35,976 nt of DNA from Holophagales bacterium UBA5704 (GCA_002420005.1 DIHE01000152.1:1-35976), one strand, 5' to 3'. Positions 16,578-30,361 are shown, counted from the first letter of the stretch. Notes: generated by a model from the letters alone, not told the origin. A program made the numbers and translations.

Positions 16578-17629
16578 GCGCGCACGGCGGGGCTCCCGGC
16601 GGCGGCCCGGCGATCGGCTCGCCGGAATGGATCGCCGCCTACACCTTGTCCAGCCGCACTGCGTGCCGCAAGGCCCAGCTCGACCTCGCGCGGGTCGAAG
16701 AGCGCGTGTTCTCGCTCGAAGGGGACCTCGGCCAGTACAACGTGCCGTTCCATCGCGAGTTTCCCGATCGCTTCCTGCAGATCGGCATCGCCGAGGGCGA
16801 CCTGGTGGGCGCGGCGGTGGGGATGGCGATGCGTGGCAAGATCCCCTTCGTCAACTCCTTTGCCGCCTTTCTGTCGATGCGCGCCTGCGAGCAGGTGCGG
16901 TTCGACGTCGCCGCCCAGGGCGCCAACGTCAAGCTGGCGGGCCACGTCGCCGGCCTCTCGGCGTGTTTCGCGGGCTCCACCCATCACTGCATCGAGGACC
17001 TCGCGATTCTGCGCGCGATGCCCAACCTGGTGATCCTCTCCCCGGCCGATGCGGTCGAGACGTACAAGGCGACCTGGGCCGCGGCGGCCTGGGACGGTCC
17101 CGTCTATCTGCGCGTGGGCCGCGCCGAGACGCCCCAGGTCTACTTCGCCGACTACGAGCTGACGATCGGCAAAGCCGTCCGGTTGACCGAAGGTGAGGAT
17201 CTCGCGATCCTCGCCACCGGCTGCCAGATGGTCGCCGAAGCCGTTCTCGCGGCCCGGCGGCTGCGCGAATCCGGGATCGGAGCGCGGGTGCTCAACGTTC
17301 ACACGGTGCAGCCGCTCGACCGCGAGGCGATCCTGGCGGCGGCCACGACCGGCGCCGTGGTGACGGTCGAAGAGCACAACGTCCTCGGCGGCCTGGGCGG
17401 CGCGGTGGCCGAGATCCTGGCCCAGGAGTCCCCGGTGCCGCTGATCCGCCTGGGCATCGACGACCGCTTTTGCGACGCGGTGGGGCCCTACGAGGAGATG
17501 GTGGCCTGGTACGGCCTCGACGCGGCGGCCATCGAAGCCGCGGCGCACCGGGCGCTCGAACGCAAACGGACCCGCCGCCGATGGCAGCGGCCGCTGGGGA
17601 CAACCATCGCATCGAGCCAAGGAGCCTGA
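16574..17629 (+). CDS. transketolase-like C-terminal (pyrimidine-domain) subunit
   Basis: A 351-residue catalytic-looking C half. It has the TPP-activating Glu74 in GIAEGDLVGAA, VNSFAAFLSMRACEQVR, AGSTHHCIEDLAILR, LSPADAVETYKA, and the C-terminal VTVEEHNVLGGLGGAVAE. Expected to pair with the N subunit two genes upstream to form an active transketolase. I choose GTG 16574, which forms a GTGA overlap with the previous stop and has GGAG 6 nt upstream; ATG 16562 would add four residues. The last 20 residues are basic and of low similarity. The sulfotransferase starts 5 bp after its stop. Confidence 0.9.
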   Translation: MSAHGGAPGGGPAIGSPEWIAAYTLSSRTACRKAQLDLARVEERVFSLEGDLGQYNVPFHREFPDRFLQIGIAEGDLVGAAVGMAMRGKIPFVNSFAAFLSMRACEQVRFDVAAQGANVKLAGHVAGLSACFAGSTHHCIEDLAILRAMPNLVILSPADAVETYKATWAAAAWDGPVYLRVGRAETPQVYFADYELTIGKAVRLTEGEDLAILATGCQMVAEAVLAARRLRESGIGARVLNVHTVQPLDREAILAAATTGAVVTVEEHNVLGGLGGAVAEILAQESPVPLIRLGIDDRFCDAVGPYEEMVAWYGLDAAAIEAAAHRALERKRTRRRWQRPLGTTIASSQGA

Positions 17630-17634
17630 CCTGC

Positions 17635-18387
17635 ATGATCTTCACTCCGGAGTTTGTCTTCATTCATTTCACCAAGGCGGGCGGTACCTACGTCGAAGAG
17701 ATGCTCGGCCGCATCTACGGCGACCGGCGGGTGGACGTCAACCAGCACGGGACCTGCAACGACATTCCAGAGGAGCACCGCGGCAAGCCGATCGTCTCGA
17801 CGGTGAGAAACCCTTACGACCGCTACGTCTCGCAATACCGCTACGGATGGTGGAAGATTTCGCCGCAGGAGTATTGTGGCGAGGAGGTGATGCGCGCGAT
17901 GTACCCGCACCACCCCGACCTCACCTTCGAGGAGTTTCTGGAGCTGGCCAACACGAAGTTCGTGGGCTGCCACCGCGGCACGCCCAATGGCTTTGCCAAT
18001 CACAATTTCCCACCCGCACGCCGGCTCGGCTGGCACACCGAGAGCTTCGTCCGCTTCTACTTTCACAACCCGCGAGAGGTCTTCGCCGGTCTCGATGAGG
18101 AAGCGCTGGCGAGCGGCAGCTTCCGGCGCGACATGTACGACGTGCATTTCATCCACACCGAGACCCTGCGCCGGGAGCTCCACGACTATCTGATCTCCGT
18201 CGGGCTGCGGCGCGAGGCCGTCGAATTCCTCCTCACCTCGGAGCGGGTGCTGCCGGAAGACGGCTTGCGGAGACCGGACAACGACCCCTGGCAGAACCAC
18301 TACACTCCCGCGCTCAAAGAGCTCGTGAGGGTGCGCGAGCGACTCATTTTTCATCTCTTTCCCGAGTACGACGGAGAGGAGGGTTGA
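17635..18387 (+). CDS. PAPS-dependent sulfotransferase-family protein
   Basis: A 250-residue protein with the two PAPS-binding signatures of the carbohydrate/Golgi-type sulfotransferase superfamily: an N-terminal loop FIHFTKAGGTYVEEML (9-24, Lys14) and the 3'-phosphate loop STVRNPYDRYVSQY (55-68, Arg58, Ser66). The remainder is a helical substrate lid. No transmembrane segment, so probably cytoplasmic. AAGGAG lies 10 nt before ATG 17635. Embedded in the operon between the transketolase genes and the permease and peptide synthetase, it would add a sulfate to the pathway product. Acceptor unknown, and no PAPS synthesis genes are in the window. Confidence 0.82.
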   Translation: MIFTPEFVFIHFTKAGGTYVEEMLGRIYGDRRVDVNQHGTCNDIPEEHRGKPIVSTVRNPYDRYVSQYRYGWWKISPQEYCGEEVMRAMYPHHPDLTFEEFLELANTKFVGCHRGTPNGFANHNFPPARRLGWHTESFVRFYFHNPREVFAGLDEEALASGSFRRDMYDVHFIHTETLRRELHDYLISVGLRREAVEFLLTSERVLPEDGLRRPDNDPWQNHYTPALKELVRVRERLIFHLFPEYDGEEG

Positions 18388-18392
18388 CCCCC

Positions 18393-20834
18393 ATGGGAAG
18401 CATCTGGCGAGACCTGCGCTATGGCGCGCGGCAGCTGGTGGACGACAAGGCTTTTTTCCTGGCGGCCCTTCTGACCCTGGCCCTCGGCACCGGTGCTGCG
18501 GTCACCATCTTCACCCTGGTCAACGCGGTTCTGTTGCAGAGCGTTCCCTATCGTTCCCCGGAGCGGCTGGTCATTCTCCAGGGAAGCTTGAGCGACGAGG
18601 GGGTTGCGCAGATCGTGGCGGCCTCGCAGACGGACGTGGCGGACTGGCGCGAGCGCACCACGGTCTTCGCGGGAGTCTCGGTCTGGGGCACGCTGGCCTT
18701 CAACCTGGAGCGAGGCGAGCAGTCCGAGCATCTGTCGGCCGAGCTGGTCAATGAGAGCTATTTCTCCCTGCTCGGGCTCAAGCCCTCCCTGGGGCGCTTC
18801 TTTCTCCCCGAGGAAGACGCCACTCCGCTGGAAAAGTATGTCGTCGTGCTCGGCTACGACCTCTGGCGCACCTCGTTCGGCGCCGATCCGGCGATCCTCG
18901 GCCGGATGCTGCGGTTCAACGGGATGAGCTATCAGGTGGTCGGAGTGGGCCCGCAAGGATTTCGCGGGCTGTCGGACACGGCGGATCTCTGGGTGCCGTC
19001 GATGTTGCCCCCGGTCCCGTCGTTCCTGGCCCTGCGCAATCTGCGCTGGGCCTCGGGAGTCGCCCTGCTCAAGCCGGGGGTGAGCCTGAGCCAGGCGCAA
19101 GAGGACCTGAACCGGGTCGCCGCCGCCCTCGCAAAGGAGGCGCCCGACACCAATCACGGATTCGGTGCCGCCGTCACGCCGATCACCGACTTCCTGCTCG
19201 GATCGCTGCGCAACGGCCTGCTGGTGCTGTCGGTCGGCGCCTCCCTGCTGTTGCTCATCGCGTGCATCAACGTCGGCAACCTGCTGCTGACCCGGGCGGC
19301 GGCGCGGCAGAGGGCCTGGAGCATCCAGATCGCGCTGGGCGCCGGCCGCGGCCGGTTGATCCGCCAGATGTTGACCGAAAGCATCCTGCTCTCGCTCCTC
19401 GGTGCCGGCGCCGGATTCCTTCTCGCGCAGTGGGCCACGCGGGCGCTGATCGCGGTGAGCGACATCCAGTTTCCGAGCTTCGTCCGGATCGGCGTGTCTC
19501 CGGAGGTGATCGGGGCGACCCTCGGTCTGGCGGTGGCCTGTGGCGTGGCGTTCGGGCTCGCTCCGCTCGCGGTGAGCTTTCGCTCCAATCTCACCTCGAG
19601 CCTCGGCCGCAGCGAGAAGCTCCCACCGGGCCGGAGCTGGTTCCGGTTCCAGAACCTTCTGGTCGTCGTGCAGGTCGCCCTGGCCTTCACCCTCTCGGTC
19701 AGCTCCCTCCTGCTGGCCAAAAGCTTTCGCGAGTTGATCAGTGAGGACCTGGGGCTCGATGCGCGGGGTCTGCTGACCTGGCGCATCGACCTGCGCGGGC
19801 CGAAATACGAAGACGAAAAGGTCGTCACCGGCCTGCTGGGCCAGCAGTACCTGCCGCGGATCGCTGCCGTGCCGGGGGTCGGACAACTGGCGCTGTCGGA
19901 TCCGACGCTGCCGACCGATACGGTGGGCGAGCGCTTCTTCACCGTCGAGGATCACGACAGCGACACGCCCGCCGGGACCTTCCCGTTCAAAGTGCATGCG
20001 GTCAGCCCGGGGTTTTTTGAGCTGCTCGGGATCCCGATCCGGAGCGGCCGCAGCTTCGACACGCACGACACGGACAACTTTTCCGCGATCGTCAGCGAAG
20101 AGCTGGCGCGCCAGCAGTGGCCCGGACAGGACCCGATCGGCAAGCGGCTCAAGATGGGTCCGCGGGCCGGTGGGAGGCCATGGCTCAACGTCGTGGGGGT
20201 GGCCGCCGAGGCCCGGCACGAAGGTTTCGGCACACCGGCGTCGACCTCCCCCACCCTGTACGTGTCGATCCTGCAGTTCATCTTTCGCCCACCGCTGACG
20301 GTCAACTTCCTTGTACGGCCGCAGCCCGGGGTCTCGACGGCGCAATTGCAGGCGGCCTTGCGCCGGGAGATGAGGGCCATCGATCCCGAGGTTCCGGACT
20401 ACGACGTGGCCACCATGGAGGAGCGGTTTGCCGATCAGACCCGCCAGGAGTCGTTCCAGCTGATCCTGATCAACGTCTTCGCGGCCCTGGCGCTGATCCT
20501 GGCGGCGATCGGCATCTACGGCGTCGTGTCCTACGGCGTCCTGCAGAGAAAGGGGGAGATCGCGGTGCGCATGTCGATGGGGGCCGACCGCGGCAGCATC
20601 TTCCGCATGGTGGTGGCCCGGGGCGCCCTGCTGACCGCCGTCGGGCTCGTCCTGGGCCTGGGGGCCGTCTTTGCCTTGCGCCCGTTGCTGGAAACCGTTC
20701 TGTACAAGACGCCGGTCTTCGATCCGGTCCTTGTGACCGGCACCTGCATCGGGCTCTTCCTCATGACTCTTCTGGCGAATTACATCCCGGCGCGGCGTGC
20801 CGCCGCCCAGGACCCGGTTGCAGGGCTGCGCTGA
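18393..20834 (+). CDS. orphan MacB/FtsX-type ABC permease (ADOP family)
   Basis: An 813-residue protein in which a MacB periplasmic-core domain and an FtsX permease domain occur twice, the typical layout of acidobacterial duplicated orphan permeases. An N-terminal anchor helix (about 25-50) precedes the first core; FtsX helices follow at about 275-410, another anchor at about 425-450, the second core, and three last helices after about 690. The ending IPARRAAAQDPVAGLR is family-typical. AGGAGGG lies 9 nt before ATG 18393, better than the overlapping TTG at 18384. No ATPase gene accompanies it. Between a sulfotransferase and a lipopeptide synthetase it may help export the product, but many such permeases have unknown roles. 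Confidence 0.9.
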   Translation: MGSIWRDLRYGARQLVDDKAFFLAALLTLALGTGAAVTIFTLVNAVLLQSVPYRSPERLVILQGSLSDEGVAQIVAASQTDVADWRERTTVFAGVSVWGTLAFNLERGEQSEHLSAELVNESYFSLLGLKPSLGRFFLPEEDATPLEKYVVVLGYDLWRTSFGADPAILGRMLRFNGMSYQVVGVGPQGFRGLSDTADLWVPSMLPPVPSFLALRNLRWASGVALLKPGVSLSQAQEDLNRVAAALAKEAPDTNHGFGAAVTPITDFLLGSLRNGLLVLSVGASLLLLIACINVGNLLLTRAAARQRAWSIQIALGAGRGRLIRQMLTESILLSLLGAGAGFLLAQWATRALIAVSDIQFPSFVRIGVSPEVIGATLGLAVACGVAFGLAPLAVSFRSNLTSSLGRSEKLPPGRSWFRFQNLLVVVQVALAFTLSVSSLLLAKSFRELISEDLGLDARGLLTWRIDLRGPKYEDEKVVTGLLGQQYLPRIAAVPGVGQLALSDPTLPTDTVGERFFTVEDHDSDTPAGTFPFKVHAVSPGFFELLGIPIRSGRSFDTHDTDNFSAIVSEELARQQWPGQDPIGKRLKMGPRAGGRPWLNVVGVAAEARHEGFGTPASTSPTLYVSILQFIFRPPLTVNFLVRPQPGVSTAQLQAALRREMRAIDPEVPDYDVATMEERFADQTRQESFQLILINVFAALALILAAIGIYGVVSYGVLQRKGEIAVRMSMGADRGSIFRMVVARGALLTAVGLVLGLGAVFALRPLLETVLYKTPVFDPVLVTGTCIGLFLMTLLANYIPARRAAAQDPVAGLR

Positions 20835-20839
20835 GAGCG

Positions 20840-26179
<5,340 letters not shown>

Positions 26180-26181
26180 GC

Positions 26182-26201
26182 CGGCCTGCACAAGCAGGCC
26201 G
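26182..26201. terminator. hairpin after the peptide synthetase
   Basis: CGGCCTGC (26182-26189), loop ACAA, GCAGGCCG (26194-26201): a perfect 8-bp stem beginning 3 nt after the stop codon. There is no T tract, so termination may be Rho-dependent or stem-only, but the position fits the end of the operon. The convergent LysR gene ends at 26283. Confidence 0.5.
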
Positions 26202-26282
26202 CCCCGGCTCCCGGCCGAGATGGTGACCGAGCGCGAGGTGGCGTATGCCACCCAGTTTCTCAACTACCACGGCTCCGCCCCG

Positions 26283-27179
26283 TCAGCGGCTCGCCGCGCA
26301 GACATTCCGGACGTGGCTGCGCAGCCAGCGATGAGCCGGATCGGCATCCAGCCGCGGGTGCCAGAGGAGGGAAACCGTGAGCTCCGGCGTGGCGACCGGA
26401 AGGGGGAAGCTGTGCATTCCGGTGCGCAGATTCCCGGTGTGCCGTTCGGGAACACTGGCGATCAGGTCGGTGGCCCGCGCCAGAGCCAGCGCGGTCGCAA
26501 AGCCACCGACGATCACCCTGATGTCCCGCTCCAGCCCGAACGGCTCCAGGGCTTCATCGATCGCCCCCTTGTCGAGACCCCGCCGGGAGACGTGGACATG
26601 CTGGCCGGTCGCATAACGGACGGGAGTGATCTCGCCCTGGGCCAGCGCATGCCCGCTGCGCACAACGCCGATGAAACGGTCCCGGAACAGTGCTTGCGCC
26701 CGTACCTCCGGACTGGTCGTCATCCCCACCACGCCGGTTTCCAGATCGACGGTCCCGTCGCGCAGTGACGTGCTGTCTTTGTCCGGCTTCTGCACGAAGC
26801 GCAGCCGCACGCCGGGAGCTTCCTCGCTGAGCCGGGCCATGAGGTCCGGCCCGAAGGTCTCCGCAAAGCCTTCGCTGGTGCGCAGCGTGAAGGTTCGGAC
26901 GAGCTGTTTGAGGTCGAGATTCTCGGCAGGGCGTAGAACCGCCTCGCCCTCCTGCACGAGCTGACCGACCCGCTCGCGGAGCTCGAGCGCCCGAGGGGTC
27001 GGAACGAGGCCGCGTCCGGCCCGGACCAACAGCGGATCGCCCATCGTCTCGCGCAATCGCGCCAGCGCCCGGCTCATCGCCGACGGGCTCAGCCGCAACC
27101 GGCGGGCAGCGCGAGCCACGCTGCCTTCCGCGAGCAGCACGTCCAGGGTGACCAGCAGGTTGAGATCGGGTCGCGACAT
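26283..27179 (-). CDS. LysR-family transcriptional regulator
   Basis: A 298-residue LysR protein, normal length. It has an N-terminal winged helix-turn-helix (LNLLVTLDVLLAEGSVARAA, then RRLRLSPSAMSRALARLRE, about 6-45) and a C-terminal periplasmic-binding-type effector domain (about 90-295, FTLRTSEGFAETFGPDLM). The start ATG at 27179 faces the MFS exporter gene across 137 bp. The usual LysR arrangement would have it control the divergent exporter and itself in response to a small ligand. It converges on the peptide synthetase operon, so a link to that pathway is possible but unproven. Confidence 0.92.
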   Translation of the reverse strand: MSRPDLNLLVTLDVLLAEGSVARAARRLRLSPSAMSRALARLRETMGDPLLVRAGRGLVPTPRALELRERVGQLVQEGEAVLRPAENLDLKQLVRTFTLRTSEGFAETFGPDLMARLSEEAPGVRLRFVQKPDKDSTSLRDGTVDLETGVVGMTTSPEVRAQALFRDRFIGVVRSGHALAQGEITPVRYATGQHVHVSRRGLDKGAIDEALEPFGLERDIRVIVGGFATALALARATDLIASVPERHTGNLRTGMHSFPLPVATPELTVSLLWHPRLDADPAHRWLRSHVRNVCAASR

Positions 27180-27316
27180 CCATCCACCGTAGCACGGCCC
27201 GCCCGTGATGTGGCGTCAAACGCACGAATGGAGTGCAGAGGACGCGCCTTCCGCCATGTCAGGCCGGATGTTATGTTGTGGACGGCTCCTTCAGGTGCTG
27301 CCGGAAAGAACAAAAC
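27180..27316. promoter_or_regulatory. divergent LysR/MFS intergenic control region
   Basis: The 137 bp between divergently starting LysR and MFS genes is where a LysR-type operator would be expected. I see only imperfect dyads such as GTGGCGT near ACGCAC (about 27211-27224), and no convincing T-N11-A palindrome, so no operator is assigned. GGAAAGAA at 27303-27310 is the likely ribosome binding site of the MFS gene. Confidence 0.4.
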
Positions 27317-28813
27317 ATGTCAAAGACAATCCATTCAGAACGAGATGCGTCCGTCGTTGAAAGGGCGGATTCCCAGCCTTCGCTCCGGGGGGTGCTCGCC
27401 GGCCTCTCGCTCTCCCTGTTGCTGGCCTCGCTCGGCACCAGCAGCGCCAATGTGGGCTTGCCGACGTTGGCACAGGCGTTCACCGCATCCTTCCAGGAGG
27501 TCCAATGGATCGTTCTCGCGTACCTCCTCGCCATCACGACGCTGATCGTCAGCGTCGGGCGTCTCGGTGACATGACCGGCCGCCGCCGGTTGCTCCTGGC
27601 CGGGATCTTCCTGTTTACGGCGGCTTCGGTCTTCTGCGGTTTCGCGCCCACGCTCTGGCTGCTGATTGCCGCGCGGGCGGTGCAGGGGCTCGGAGCGGCC
27701 GTCATGATGGCCCTCACCCTGGCCTTTGTCGGTGAGACGGTGCCGAAGGAAAAGACCGGCAGCGCCCTGGGGCTGCTCGGAACGATGTCCGCGCTGGGAA
27801 CTGCCCTCGGTCCATCGCTCGGCGGCGTTCTGATCGCCGGCCTCGGTTGGCGGGCCATCTTCCTCGTGAACGTTCCCCTGGGTATCGGAGCGTTCTTTCT
27901 CGCACACCGCCACCTGCCCGCGAACCGCCGGGGGCTGCAGGCGGAGCGGGCCGGATTCGACCTGGTGGGCACGCTGCTGCTCGCTCTGACGCTCGCGGCG
28001 TACGCGCTCGCCATGACCCTGGGGCGCGGCAGCTTCGGCTCGCTCAACCGGGCTCTGCTGTTGGCTGCCGCCTGCGGAGCCGGTCTGTTCGTGCTCGCCG
28101 AGGGGAGAGCCGCATCGCCTCTGATCCGGTTGGCGATGTTCCGCGATCTGGTGCTCAGTGCGAGCCTCGCCATGAGCGCGCTCGTCGCCACGGTGATCAT
28201 GGCGACGCTGGTGGTCGGGCCGTTCTATCTCTCGCGCACGCTCGGGCTCGATGCGGCCCGGGTTGGGCTCGTCCTGTCGGTCGGTCCTCTCGTCGCCGCG
28301 CTGACGGGTGTGCCGGCCGGTCGCATCGTGGATCGTTTTGGCGAACAACGCGTGACCGTCGTCGGGCTCATCGGCATCGCGGCCGGCGCCTTCATGCTTT
28401 CCCTGATGCCGGCGACGCTCGGCCTCTCCGGCTACATCGGCCCCATCGTCGTCATCACCGCCGGCTATGCGCTGTTCCAGACGGCCAACAACACCGCCGT
28501 CATGACCGGGATCCGCCCGGACCAGCGGGGCGCTCTTTCCGGCCTGCTCAGCCTGTCGCGCAATCTCGGCCTCATCACCGGTGCCTCCGTGATGGGAGCC
28601 GCCTTCACGCTCGCAGCAGGGGCGACCGACATGACGACGGCGCGGCCCGAGGCCGTTGCCGCCGGTCTGCGGGCCACGTTTGCCGTCGCGGCGATCCTGG
28701 TCGTCGTCGCGCTCGCCCTCGCGGTGGGAAGCCGTGCTCTGGCAAGGCGCCATTCGCTCCTCGGGCTCGAGTCCCTCCGCAGCGAGCCGTGGGCGCACCC
28801 GGTCGGCCGATGA
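27317..28813 (+). CDS. MFS drug exporter, DHA2 (EmrB/QacA-like) family
   Basis: A 498-residue, 14-helix-type proton-driven exporter. The loop 2-3 motif VGRLGDMTGRRRLLLAG (motif A), ARAVQGLGAAVMMAL (motif B) and the antiporter motif C stretch LGTALGPSLGGVLIAGLGWR are clear. The inner second-half motif GRIVDRFGEQRVTVVG and GIRPDQRGALSGLLSLSRN are also typical. Divergent from a LysR gene, a common regulator-exporter pair. Its stop codon overlaps the first in-frame ATG of the following transposase-like frame, which shows that the mobile element lies directly against its 3' end. Likely exports a toxic small molecule; substrate unknown. Confidence 0.92.
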   Translation: MSKTIHSERDASVVERADSQPSLRGVLAGLSLSLLLASLGTSSANVGLPTLAQAFTASFQEVQWIVLAYLLAITTLIVSVGRLGDMTGRRRLLLAGIFLFTAASVFCGFAPTLWLLIAARAVQGLGAAVMMALTLAFVGETVPKEKTGSALGLLGTMSALGTALGPSLGGVLIAGLGWRAIFLVNVPLGIGAFFLAHRHLPANRRGLQAERAGFDLVGTLLLALTLAAYALAMTLGRGSFGSLNRALLLAAACGAGLFVLAEGRAASPLIRLAMFRDLVLSASLAMSALVATVIMATLVVGPFYLSRTLGLDAARVGLVLSVGPLVAALTGVPAGRIVDRFGEQRVTVVGLIGIAAGAFMLSLMPATLGLSGYIGPIVVITAGYALFQTANNTAVMTGIRPDQRGALSGLLSLSRNLGLITGASVMGAAFTLAAGATDMTTARPEAVAAGLRATFAVAAILVVVALALAVGSRALARRHSLLGLESLRSEPWAHPVGR

Positions 28814-29781
28814 ACCGGCCGCACCTCGGCGTTCTGACCGTCCCCTGCCCCTTTGGCGGCGGAGGATCCGGGGATCGTAATTCGCGAGCGATTCGCCGTG
28901 ATCGCGGGCCGTATCACGGTGAACAGGTCCCGGATCACCGTGAACGCCGGCCGGTTCATCTCGACTTCGTTCACGGCGGCGTCCTCGGACGCGCCCAACG
29001 CGAGTATCCCCTGGAGATCGTGGCCTACGTCGTGGTCTCGAGCCACTACCACCTCCTCCTGCGGGTGGACCACGCCAAGCAGCTCTCGGACTTCATGTGC
29101 TTCTTCAACGCAAACCTGGCCAAGGAGGTCGCCCGGCGGATCGGTTGGAAGGAAAAGGTCTGGGGTCGCCGGTATCAGTCGATCGTGATCAGCGACGAGG
29201 AAGAGATGCAGGTGGCGCGGCTGCGCTACTGCCTGGCGCACGGCGTCAAAGAGGGCCTGGTGGCACGGGTCGAGGAATGGCCGGGAGTCCACTGCGCGGT
29301 GCCGCTGCTGACCGGCGCCCCTGTGGTGGGGACCTGGTACGACCGCAGCCTGGAGTACAACGCCTTCCTCCGGAGGAAGGAGCTGGAGAAGGGTGAGTCG
29401 CAGAGCCGGGAGGTGGTGGAGCTGAGCCCGCTCCCCGCCTGGCAGCACCTGTCGGCGGAGGCGTATCGAGCCCGGATCGCAGTCATGGTGCGCGAGATCA
29501 ATGAGACGGCCGCAGCAGCGCGGGCCGAATCGCTGATCGCGCCGCTGGGAGCGGACGGCGTGCGGGCGCAGAACCCGGAAACCCGGCCGCGGAAGCTCAA
29601 GAAGTCGCCGGCCCCGTTCTGCCACGCTCTGCGGAAGAAGGTCCGGAAGGCGCTCTGGGAGGCCTACGGGCTGTTCGTGGCTTCCTTCCGGGAGGCGGCC
29701 GAGAAGCTGAAGGCCGGCGACCGGGAGGCGCAGTTCCCACCCGGGAGCTTCCCGCCGCGGCTGCCGTTCGTGGAGGCCTGA
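28810..29781 (+). CDS. REP-associated tyrosine transposase (RAYT) with abnormal N-terminus
   Basis: A Y1/HUH single-strand transposase of the RAYT type, 323 residues if read from ATG 28810. The core is intact: GVLGRAQREYPLEIVAYVVV, the HUH-type SSHYHLLL (His79, His81), NANLAKEVARRIGWKEKVWG, RYQSIVISDEEE, the catalytic-Tyr region RYCLAHGVKEGLV (Tyr140), then EEWPGVHC and a basic C-terminus. The first 50 residues do not look like a RAYT; the usual start leading into an HVTxR-type strand is missing, and a 21-bp tandem array occupies that DNA. It is probably 5'-truncated or rearranged, hence doubtful activity. Directly downstream lies the repeat element, of which three further copies occur at the right edge of the window. 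Confidence 0.78.
   Translation: MNRPHLGVLTVPCPFGGGGSGDRNSRAIRRDRGPYHGEQVPDHRERRPVHLDFVHGGVLGRAQREYPLEIVAYVVVSSHYHLLLRVDHAKQLSDFMCFFNANLAKEVARRIGWKEKVWGRRYQSIVISDEEEMQVARLRYCLAHGVKEGLVARVEEWPGVHCAVPLLTGAPVVGTWYDRSLEYNAFLRRKELEKGESQSREVVELSPLPAWQHLSAEAYRARIAVMVREINETAAAARAESLIAPLGADGVRAQNPETRPRKLKKSPAPFCHALRKKVRKALWEAYGLFVASFREAAEKLKAGDREAQFPPGSFPPRLPFVEA
28874..28957 (+). repeat. four degenerate 21-bp tandem units
   Basis: Four consecutive 21-bp units. In one frame they would encode the 7-residue repeats IVIRERF, AVIAGRI, TVNRSRI and TVNAGRF. Units 3 and 4 share ATCACSGTGAAC and contain CACGGTG (28915-28921) and its complement CACCGTG (28936-28942), giving hairpin potential. The transposase frame reads through the array in another phase, so it is probably non-coding repeat DNA replacing the RAYT 5' end. 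Confidence 0.6.
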
Positions 29782-30101
29782 CGCGGCGACCGACAGAGGA
29801 AGGTGCCTGGTCGGCGCTCGGTCGGTCGGGTGCCAGACTGCCAAACTGGCAAGTCAGAGGCCCAGAGGCCCGCTTTACAGGGGCGCTCGTTCGCCCCGGA
29901 GGGGGAGGTGTGCCTGGCTGTTCTCAATAAGGTCGCCGATGACGAGGGCGAGCGCAAGAAACGGGGCGTGGCGGCGCCGGCCGGGGAGGGCGGAGGGGGC
30001 CGAGGGGGCCGAGGGGGCCGTAGCTGGTGTGCCCGGCGACAAAAGGGAGGGCTGTGTCGCCGTGTTTAAGGGCGGCGATGAGTAAAAGGGTGGAACCTAC
30101 T
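29735..30101 (+). repeat. repeat element, left copy (RAYT 3' end plus about 320-bp tail)
   Basis: Starts in the last 47 bp of the RAYT gene and continues through 29782-30101. It contains small hairpins (for example GGGGCG / CGCCCC near 29882-29899), an 8-bp tandem CAGAGGCC, the 9-bp GAGGGGGCC repeats, TTTAAGG near 30066, and ends with a 22-bp motif starting GAGTAAAAGGG and ending AACCTACT (30080-30101). Its 29830-30034 part recurs in direct orientation at 35781-35976. Its RAYT end and terminal motif recur inverted at 35737-35356. No credible gene lies in 29782-30361; the 88-codon frame at 29803-30069 is low complexity. Confidence 0.8.
29993..30019 (+). repeat. three 9-bp units GAGGGGGCC
   Basis: Perfect three-copy tandem of GAGGGGGCC inside the left repeat element. 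The right direct copy has a single unit at the same place (around 35953), so this is a copy-number-variable tract within the element. Confidence 0.8.
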
Positions 30102-30273
30102 ACTACTGGGCCTCGTCCGCGATGGCCTGTGCATGCTCTGTTGTGAATCCCGTCCGAGAGCTGGGTGCGGACTCCCTCGACCTACAACAGCCACCGCGCC
30201 CGCCGCCGACTCTACCCTACCCCCCGGAAGGTGACTTCCCGAGCCTTTGGCTTTTTGGGGAGCCTGGCCGGCC

Positions 30274-30288
30274 GGCACGGGCCGTGCC
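30274..30288. repeat. palindrome upstream of the SIR2-HerA operon
   Basis: GGCACGG, one central base, CCGTGCC: a perfect 15-bp dyad 74 bp upstream of the SIR2 start. It could be an operator or a short hairpin. The rest of 30102-30361 shows no gene. Confidence 0.4.
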
Positions 30289-30332
30289 CCGTACATCTCA
30301 CACTCTCGGTGGCCGCTCCGTGGTTGCTACGC

Positions 30333-30338
30333 TATGAT
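30333..30338 (+). promoter_or_regulatory. candidate -10 element of the SIR2-HerA operon
   Basis: TATGAT lies 24 bp before the SIR2 start codon, in a locally AT-richer stretch, with GGGAGG at 30352-30357 as ribosome binding site. No clear -35 hexamer is seen. Confidence 0.35.
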
Positions 30339-30361
30339 ATTGAGGCGTCGTGGGAGGACAC

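Noticed and set aside
28874..28957. 21-bp repeats considered as a CRISPR array
   Set aside because: Units are contiguous and degenerate with no spacers, and there are no cas genes.
29803..30069. 88-codon frame in the left repeat, partly preserved in the right direct copy
   Set aside because: Lies wholly in repeat DNA with Gly-Arg tandem text and no ribosome binding site; the frame is not kept in the inverted copies. Treated as repeat, not gene.
30102..30361. Search for tRNA or a recombinase attachment site next to the defence operon
   Set aside because: No tRNA-like cloverleaf or integrase gene found; the boundaries are explained better by the RAYT-linked repeats.
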